Shown one piece after another: positions 6,537-10,822 of a DNA stretch of 10,822 bases (position 1 is its first letter; each line of letters opens with the position of its first letter). The notes under the pieces were generated by a model. It was not told where the DNA came from and made no database searches. It worked only from the letters and a program-made list of their open reading frames with translations. The position numbers and the translations under genes were made by a program. Source of the stretch: Chloroflexota bacterium (GTDB lineage: Bacteria > Chloroflexota > Dehalococcoidia > UBA2979). Location: NCBI GenBank assembly GCA_027592975.1, contig JAQCJS010000015.1, forward strand, positions 1 to 10,822, written 5' to 3'.

Positions 6537-6925
6537 GGCTCGGTGTGGTAGGCGGGCAGCCCCTCCAAGTAGGTGGTGGCCTCCCGGAAGAACGAGTCGC
6601 GATCCCACGGCGCGGCGGTGATCGCGCGCGCGGTCGCCTCACCGTCGTTGCGGACGGCGTGCGGGACGCCGGGCGCGACGCGGACGACCGACCCGGTAGT
6701 CGCCACAACCACTTCGTCGCCGATCTCGACCACCAGCTCGCCGGCAGTCACGACCCAGGCCTCCTCCACCGGGTGGGTGTGGCGGGGGATGCTGGAGCCC
6801 GAGTCCATCTCGTTCTCGGTCACGAAGACGGAGTCGAAGCCGTGCTCGGTGCCCACGAGGTTCCGCGCGCGGCGGCCGGGGCGATTCGGCACGTCCTGGA
6901 ACGGCCCGACCTGGTGAGTGTCCAC
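6527..6925 (-). CDS. Cupin domain protein
   Basis: A 132-residue single-domain cupin. Motif 1 is IPRHTHPVEEAWVVTAGEL, giving metal ligands H49, H51 and E55. Motif 2 is GSVVRVAPGVPHAVRN, giving H89. All four classic ligands are therefore present, so metal binding (Fe, Mn, Zn or Ni) is expected. The role could be a small dioxygenase, an isomerase or a sensor; the sequence does not decide. The C-terminal extension (about 106-132, rich in Trp, Phe and Tyr) is outside the barrel core. The GTG at 6925 is taken as start because GAGAGGAG (minus strand, 6933-6940) precedes it by about 7 bases. The gene is divergent from the D-2-hydroxyacid dehydrogenase gene, and the two may be co-regulated from the shared 141-base gap. 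Confidence 0.85.
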   Translation of the reverse strand: MDTHQVGPFQDVPNRPGRRARNLVGTEHGFDSVFVTENEMDSGSSIPRHTHPVEEAWVVTAGELVVEIGDEVVVATTGSVVRVAPGVPHAVRNDGEATARAITAAPWDRDSFFREATTYLEGLPAYHTEPRG

Positions 6926-6956
6926 GGATGCGCTCCTCTCGCTGACGGTGCGCGGA

Positions 6957-6962
6957 GCGTAC
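6957..6962 (-). promoter_or_regulatory. Candidate -10 box (TACGCT) for the cupin gene
   Basis: Minus-strand TACGCT fits TAnnnT and lies 31 bases before the GTG, with the ribosome site in between. It shares GGTAC(A/G)CTC with the box of the downstream carrier gene. A -35 element is not evident. Confidence 0.4.
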
Positions 6963-7018
6963 CGGACGCCGCCCCGAGCCGTCCCGCCTGCAACCCCAGC
7001 AGGCCTTCACGCAACCGT

Positions 7019-7024
7019 TATGCT
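7019..7024 (+). promoter_or_regulatory. Candidate -10 box (TATGCT) for the hydroxyacid dehydrogenase gene
   Basis: TATGCT is the closest match to TATAAT in the divergent gap 6926-7066 and lies 42 bases before the ATG at 7067. It is 56 bases from the minus-strand cupin box, pointing away from it, so one regulator bound between them could control both genes. Confidence 0.5.
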
Positions 7025-7066
7025 CACCGCGCCGCGCCCAGGGCGTGGAGCAGCAGGAGCCTCCCG

Positions 7067-8035
7067 ATGAAGATCCTCTACGTCCCCAACATCAACATCA
7101 CCGCGCTGGACGAGGCGACGCTCGGCCGCATCCGCGAGGCCGGGGGGCCGGACACCGAGGTGATGATCGCCACCTCCCCCGGCGAGGCGATGGAGCTCAT
7201 CGAAGATGCCGAGGTGATCCTCGGGCAGATCGGGCCGGAGCTCGTGGCTCGCGCGAAGTCGCTGAAGTGGATGCAGCTCGCGCAGGCCGGGGCCGACCAG
7301 TACTTCACGGACGAGCTGCGCGCAATGCCGTTCGACCTCACCAGCGAAAAGGGGCTGGTGGGGAACCAGCTGGCGGAGCAGGCGTTCGCGCTGCTCCTCG
7401 CGCTCTCGCGGCGCGTGGGCCAGGCCGTGATCGACGGGCCGGAGTCGTGGAGCAAGCGGATGGTCTATCGCCCGCAGACCATCGAGCTGACCGGGTTGAC
7501 CATGGGCATCGTGGGGTTCGGCGGTACCGGGAAGGCGATCGCGCGGCTAGCGGCGGGCTTCGGGATGCACTGCATCGCGACCGACGCCGAGCCGGTGGAG
7601 GCGACCGCGGAGGTGCCCGAGGTGTGGGGCGAGGACCGGCTGGACGACCTGCTGCGCACCTCGGACGTGGTCGCCTCGGGGTTGCCGCTGACCGCCAGCA
7701 CGCGGGGGATCTTCGGGACGCGCGCGTTCGGGCTGATGAAGCCGACCGCGCTGTTCATCAACGTCACGCGCGGCGAGCTGGTGGACGCGGAAGCGCTGGT
7801 GGAGGCGCTGCGGATCGGGCAGATCGCAGGGGCCGGACTGGACGTGCAGCCGATCGAGCCGCTGCCGGCGGATCACCCGCTGTGGGCCACGCCCAACGTG
7901 CTGATCACGCCGCACATCGCCGGCGGCAGCCAGTTCCGCACGCCGCGCCTCCTCGACCGCTTCGTCCGCAACCTGACCCGGCTGCGTGCGGGCGAGCCGC
8001 TGGAGGGCGTGATCGACCGCAGCAAGGGCTACTAG
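7067..8035 (+). CDS. D-isomer-specific 2-hydroxyacid dehydrogenase
   Basis: A 322-residue cytoplasmic NAD(P)-dependent oxidoreductase that interconverts a 2-oxo acid and its D-2-hydroxy acid. The substrate-binding half (about 1-95 plus the C-terminal helix) encloses a Rossmann domain with MGIVGFGGTGKAIA (146-159; GxGxxG at 150-155). An Asp (D173) follows the second strand, which favours NAD over NADP. The catalytic trio is seen at R235 (NVTRGELVD), E264 (DVQPIEPLP) and H283 (ITPHIAGGS). The substrate specificity (glycerate, glyoxylate, phosphoglycerate or other) is not determinable; there is no ACT domain, so it is not a classical regulated SerA. ATG 7067 is set by AGGAG (7055-7059) with 7-base spacing. 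Genes downstream on the same strand are iron-related and probably not functionally linked. Confidence 0.93.
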   Translation: MKILYVPNINITALDEATLGRIREAGGPDTEVMIATSPGEAMELIEDAEVILGQIGPELVARAKSLKWMQLAQAGADQYFTDELRAMPFDLTSEKGLVGNQLAEQAFALLLALSRRVGQAVIDGPESWSKRMVYRPQTIELTGLTMGIVGFGGTGKAIARLAAGFGMHCIATDAEPVEATAEVPEVWGEDRLDDLLRTSDVVASGLPLTASTRGIFGTRAFGLMKPTALFINVTRGELVDAEALVEALRIGQIAGAGLDVQPIEPLPADHPLWATPNVLITPHIAGGSQFRTPRLLDRFVRNLTRLRAGEPLEGVIDRSKGY

Positions 8036-8055
8036 CGGGAGGAGACGAGGCTGGT

Positions 8056-8265
8056 TCGGAACAGCGCGGCCAGCGGCATGGCCAGCACCGCATCGGCCAG
8101 GTCGAGGATCCGCTGCGCTTCTTCGCCCGGGAGGGCATCCGGCCGGAGGCGGAAGTGAAGGTCTTGGAGGTCGCGCGCTCCCGTGGGACGATGACCGCCG
8201 GCATGTACGAACGCGAGATCGCGCTGGGGCGGGAGTCCGCCCAGCGCATCTGGATCCGCGACTAG
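8056..8265 (+). pseudogene. FeoA-like C-terminal domain remnant of a DtxR-family metal regulator
   Basis: The frame here encodes about 70 residues that read as the SH3-like FeoA domain found at the end of DtxR/IdeR/MntR iron and manganese repressors. Visible elements are RIGQVEDPLRFFAREGIRP, EVKVLEVARS, and the terminal EREIALGRESAQRIWIRD, which parallels the family pattern of a Leu-Gly-x-Glu stretch followed by an Ile/Val-rich last strand. The N-terminal winged helix and dimerisation domains are absent. The fragment starts right behind the stop of the dehydrogenase, and no ATG, GTG or TTG lies in frame ahead of the domain. A few atypical residues (TMTAGMYER in place of a VTVRV-type strand) suggest decay. 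It could instead be a standalone FeoA protein using an unusual start. It lies 28 bases before ferritin, a typical target of such repressors, so it may be a relic of a once-local regulator. Confidence 0.55.
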
Positions 8266-8293
8266 CGACGGTGGGCACGGGAGGGCGATCAGG

Positions 8294-8815
8294 ATGAAGC
8301 TCAGCGGCACGATGCAGGCGGCGTTCAACGAACAGATCCGGCTGGAGTACGAGTCCATGTACGCCTACCAGCAGATGTCCGCGTTCTGCCACGAACAGAA
8401 CCTGCAGGGCTTCGGCCTGTGGATGCGCGCGCAGGCGGCGGAGGAACTGACGCACGCGCTGAAGTTCACGGACTTCGTGCTGGACCGCGGGAGCAGCGTG
8501 CAACTGAAGGACGTCCCGGCGTCCAGCGCCACGTTCACCACGCCGCTGTCCGTCTTCGAGGCAGCCCTGGGACACGAGCAGCGCGTCTCCGCCGCGATCG
8601 AGGCGCTCTACCGGCAGGCCGTGCAGGAGAGCGACTTCGCCTCGCAGCCGCTGCTGCAGTGGTTCATCAACGAGCAGATCGAGGAGGAGAGCTCCGTCGG
8701 CCTGATTGTGGAGCGCATCAGGATGGCCGGCGACAACGGCGCGGCGCTCCTCATGCTGGATCGGGAGCTCGGCGCGCGCGGTAGCGGAGGCGCGGGCGCC
8801 TCCAGTGGGGCATAG
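8294..8815 (+). CDS. ftnA: Ferritin (FtnA-type iron storage protein)
   Basis: A 173-residue non-haem ferritin, expected to form a 24-subunit shell that oxidises Fe(II) and stores it as ferric mineral in the cytoplasm. Aligning to E. coli FtnA by eye with a constant offset of one, every ferroxidase ligand is present: E18, E51 and H54 (AAEELTH), E95 (GHEQR), Q128 and E131 (NEQIEEE). Tyr25 (YAYQQM) and the extra third-site glutamates E50, E127 and E130 are also kept, so the enzyme should be active. The haem-binding Met of bacterioferritin is not in an expected position. The four-helix bundle ends near residue 160, followed by a Gly/Ser/Ala tail (GSGGAGASSGA). GGGAGGG at about 8279-8285 gives the ribosome site, 8 bases before the ATG. 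It follows a regulator remnant and precedes an HbpS-like gene. No clear iron box was found. Confidence 0.95.
   Translation: MKLSGTMQAAFNEQIRLEYESMYAYQQMSAFCHEQNLQGFGLWMRAQAAEELTHALKFTDFVLDRGSSVQLKDVPASSATFTTPLSVFEAALGHEQRVSAAIEALYRQAVQESDFASQPLLQWFINEQIEEESSVGLIVERIRMAGDNGAALLMLDRELGARGSGGAGASSGA
8786..8803 (+). terminator. Hairpin inside the 3' end of the ferritin gene
   Basis: GGAGGCG/CGCCTCC forms a 7-bp perfect GC-rich stem with a 4-base CGGG loop in the last ten codons, ending 9 bases before the stop codon. It encodes part of the Gly/Ser/Ala tail. No U-tract follows, so it is at best a weak terminator or mRNA-stabilising stem; the next gene has its own promoter candidate 57 bases on. 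Confidence 0.3.
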
Positions 8816-8859
8816 CGCGGTCGCACGCGCGTCCGGGTGGCGCTATCACGGGCACGGGC

Positions 8860-8865
8860 TACACT
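8860..8865 (+). promoter_or_regulatory. Candidate -10 box (TACACT) for the HbpS-like gene
   Basis: The sequence GGGCTACACTC is nearly identical to GCGCTACACTC before the NHL-protein gene. It lies 66 bases ahead of the ATG at 8932 and suggests transcription separate from ferritin. A -35 element is not obvious. Confidence 0.45.
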
Positions 8866-8931
8866 CGCTCCCCCGCGGCCGGCGCGCCGTCTGCGCGCCT
8901 CCCATGACCGCAGCGCACGAGGAGGATCGAG

Positions 8932-9402
8932 ATGCCGTTGAACACCGAGGATCGCGAGAAGATCGCGCAGGCCTTCCAGACCGCCATGCCCGCCGTATCG
9001 CAGATGCTGCACAGCTACGTGGAGGCGGCCGGTGCGCCGGAACGCTTCTACCTGGGCGTCTACGACGCCTCTGACGCGGGCGGCAACTGGGCGGCCGGCG
9101 GCGACCCCGTCGCGCGGGAGATCGCCGCGCATGAGATCCGCGTGGCCGAGTGGATCAACGATCACCAGGAGATCGCCCGCAAGAAGGTGCGCGTCGCACT
9201 CCGCACCGGCAAGCACACCGGCGACGTGGCTCGCGCCGGCGAGGCGTTCATGGAGGACGAGGTTCCCTACCCGGGCGGCTGCATCGGCGAGGTCGCCGGC
9301 CAGAAGATCGTCGTCTCCACCAGCGGCCTGCGCGGCACCGAGGACGAGTTCTTCTCGCTGGCGATCATCCAGCTCCTGCAGCGCGCCCTGAACCCCGCGT
9401 AG
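8932..9402 (+). CDS. Conserved hypothetical protein, GlcG/HbpS-like
   Basis: A 156-residue soluble protein without signal peptide or membrane segments. Its order of elements resembles the GlcG/HbpS (heme-degrading domain) fold: a leading amphipathic helix (residues about 5-30), a strand with YLGVYDASDAGGN (40-52), long helices through the HEIRVAEW region, a basic stretch IARKKVRVALRTGKHT (80-95), then VPYPGGCIGEVAGQKIVVSTSGL and an acidic GTEDEFFSLAIIQLL helix at the end. The paired strand-then-acidic-helix ending is what recalls HbpS, but identity is low by eye and the assignment is tentative. HbpS-type proteins bind haem or iron; DUF336 members are often found near oxidoreductases. GAGGAGG at 8919-8925, 6 bases before the ATG, strongly supports the start. 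The location next to ferritin is consistent with an iron or haem role. A strong terminator follows. Confidence 0.8.
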   Translation: MPLNTEDREKIAQAFQTAMPAVSQMLHSYVEAAGAPERFYLGVYDASDAGGNWAAGGDPVAREIAAHEIRVAEWINDHQEIARKKVRVALRTGKHTGDVARAGEAFMEDEVPYPGGCIGEVAGQKIVVSTSGLRGTEDEFFSLAIIQLLQRALNPA

Positions 9403-9426
9403 CACGCCGGCGCACGAGGCGTAGAC

Positions 9427-9457
9427 GAACAGGCCCGCCGTTCCGGCGGGCCTGTTC
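9427..9457. terminator. Strong bidirectional intrinsic terminator
   Basis: A 14-bp perfect stem, GAACAGGCCCGCCG/CGGCGGGCCTGTTC, closes on a TTC loop. It lies between the convergent HbpS-like and EntS-like genes, 24 bases after one stop and 30 bases from the other, so it probably ends both transcripts. The core GCCCGCC/GGCGGGC is shared with the terminator at 202-221. Confidence 0.85.
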
Positions 9458-9487
9458 CATGTCCGGGGGCAGCAGACCGGCGGGCGG

Positions 9488-10819
9488 CTACAGGCCGGAG
9501 CGCCGGGCCTCCGCCGGAGCCGCGCCCTCAGCGCGCTCGGTGGTGCCTCGCGCGAAGGTGTAGGAGCGGTTCACCAGCCCCAGGGTCAGGATCACGGCGA
9601 TCACGATCGCGCCCTGCGCCAGGAACGCGCCGCCTCCGCCCACCACGTCCGCCAGCACGCCCAGCGGGAGCGCCATCAGCGGCATGGCGCTGAAGGTGAG
9701 CATGGACATGCTCATCACGCGGCCTCGGAACTGGGGCGCGGCGTCCGTCATCAGCATGGTCTGGTTCAGCGTCATGTAGCTGGTGGACGCCGCGCCGATG
9801 ATCGCGAGCGCGGTGAACGCTCCCGCCGGGCCGAACGTGCTGGAGAACATGCCCAGACCAACCAGCGCCGCCCCCGCGGTCAGTCCCAACAGGAACTGCA
9901 GGTAGGGCTTGCGCGGGTACTGCGCGATCGCGGCGACGCCGAACGACCCAGCCAGCCCGCCCAGGCCGGAGACCGCGACCATGGGGCCGTACAGCCCGGG
10001 GGAGCCGAGCCCATCCGCGAACCCGGGCAGCATGACCTGGTACGGCATGATGAACAGCGCCATCACCAGCCCGGAGAGCATCAGCGATCGCAGCAGCCGG
10101 TCGCCGGCCACGTACCGCAGGCCCACCCGGATATCTGTCATCAGTGGCGCCTTCGCACGATCCATGTGCGCGGACGACCGCGGGATCTGCAGGATCGACC
10201 ACACGGTCGAGGCGTAGAGCAGCGCCGTCACGTAATACGCACCCTGGATGCTGACGAACGCGATGAACAGGCCGGCGACGGCGGGCGCGACGACGCGCGT
10301 GCTGTTCATGGCGATGTTCTGCATGGAGATCGCCGCGGGGAGCAGTTCGGTCTCGACCATCTCCGTGAGCAGCGCCATGCGCGCGGGGCCGTTCACGCTG
10401 AACATCGCGCCCTGCACGACGCCGCTCATGAACAGGAGCACGACCGTGATCAGATCCGCATGGATCAGCACCGCGATCGCCAGCCCGAGGAGACCGAGCA
10501 CCGCCTGCGAGAGCGCGACCACACGGCGCTTCTCCATCCGATCCACCACCGCGCCGCCGGGGAGCGACAGCAACGCCATGGGGAGCGCGAAGGCGGCCTG
10601 CAGCACCCCGACCACGGCGTAGGAATGCGAGATCTCCCACCCGAGGATGCCCACGGCGATCATCTGCATCTGCATCCCGGAGAAGGATGCGAGCGTGGAC
10701 AGCCAGTGCCACTTGAAGTGGGGGTTCCGGAAGGCGATGAACGCGCTCCGGGAGGTGCCACGGCCCGATTCGGACGGCGCGGGGTCAGCGTGTGCCACAG
10801 ATCCCCCAGACGCCGACAC
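9488..10819 (-). CDS. MFS exporter, EntS-like (MFS_3)
   Basis: A membrane carrier of at least 443 residues with about 12 hydrophobic segments, of the branch that includes the enterobactin exporter EntS and macrolide/multidrug pumps. Diagnostic stretches are FRNPHFKWHWLSTLAS near the first helix (30-45), the loop LPGGAVVDRMEKRRVV (86-101), and the cytoplasmic segment from SVNGPARMALLTEMV through RVVAPAVAGL (141-184), which follows the MFS_3 pattern. The loop PQFRGRVMSMSML later in the protein is also typical. Substrate is unknown; siderophore or drug efflux are possible from family membership only. The GTG at 10819 is close to the window edge, lacks a visible ribosome site, and the frame is open to the edge. 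The true start could be the GTG at residue 8 or lie outside the window. Confidence 0.85.
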   Translation of the reverse strand: MSASGGSVAHADPAPSESGRGTSRSAFIAFRNPHFKWHWLSTLASFSGMQMQMIAVGILGWEISHSYAVVGVLQAAFALPMALLSLPGGAVVDRMEKRRVVALSQAVLGLLGLAIAVLIHADLITVVLLFMSGVVQGAMFSVNGPARMALLTEMVETELLPAAISMQNIAMNSTRVVAPAVAGLFIAFVSIQGAYYVTALLYASTVWSILQIPRSSAHMDRAKAPLMTDIRVGLRYVAGDRLLRSLMLSGLVMALFIMPYQVMLPGFADGLGSPGLYGPMVAVSGLGGLAGSFGVAAIAQYPRKPYLQFLLGLTAGAALVGLGMFSSTFGPAGAFTALAIIGAASTSYMTLNQTMLMTDAAPQFRGRVMSMSMLTFSAMPLMALPLGVLADVVGGGGAFLAQGAIVIAVILTLGLVNRSYTFARGTTERAEGAAPAEARRSGL

Positions 10820-10822
10820 GGG

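Noticed and set aside
7547..8575. A 342-codon minus-strand frame across the dehydrogenase and ferritin
   Set aside because: It crosses three plus-strand features and is compositionally a shadow; ferritin and the dehydrogenase are unambiguous.
1..10822. A novel defence, secretion or biosynthetic system
   Set aside because: All sizeable genes belong to known metabolic, transport or iron-storage families, and no nuclease, toxin-antitoxin, reverse transcriptase, CRISPR or biosynthetic core enzyme is visible.

Overview
The window is chromosomal DNA from a very GC-rich bacterium, with strong G/C preference at third codon positions. Its gene mix is an FMN-type luciferase-like monooxygenase, an NHL propeller, a fumarylacetoacetate hydrolase (FAH) fold enzyme, a D-2-hydroxyacid dehydrogenase, OxlT-like and EntS-like MFS carriers, and a sortase with a long Ala/Pro/Thr/Ser linker. 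This mix, together with TAnnnT -10 boxes and one apparently leaderless gene, suggests a Chloroflexota (Dehalococcoidia or SAR202-like) or actinobacterial-type host. No rRNA or other phylogenetic marker is present, so this is an inference from gene content only.

Layout. Positions 1-456 hold a short plus-strand ORF that may be the tail of a longer gene, a GC-rich terminator and a 43-codon ORF whose ribosome site lies in a hairpin. Positions 475-1836 (minus) hold a luciferase-like flavin oxidoreductase behind a 71-residue PRC-barrel/DUF2171-like protein. Positions 2054-5109 (plus) hold an NHL beta-propeller protein, then an FAH-family enzyme with a lipoprotein-like sortase only 3 bases behind it. 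Positions 5137-6925 (minus) hold a cupin and an OxlT-type MFS carrier, separated by two hairpins and a promoter that appears to start the carrier mRNA at or next to its ATG. Positions 7067-9402 (plus) hold a D-2-hydroxyacid dehydrogenase, a headless FeoA-like domain that looks like the remnant of a DtxR-family metal regulator, a ferritin with all ferroxidase ligands, and a GlcG/HbpS-like small protein. A strong bidirectional terminator (9427-9457) separates this from an EntS-like MFS exporter (9488-10819, minus) that runs to the window edge.

How the genes may work together. The flavin monooxygenase, FAH enzyme, hydroxyacid dehydrogenase, cupin and organic-acid-type MFS carrier fit uptake and oxidative breakdown of small, possibly aromatic-derived carboxylates, though no complete pathway is present. 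The regulator remnant, ferritin and HbpS-like protein form a small iron/heme-themed patch. I found no defence system, mobile element, CRISPR array or RNA gene. The most unusual points are the regulator remnant beside ferritin, the leaderless carrier promoter behind twin hairpins, and the sortase attached to a catabolic gene.
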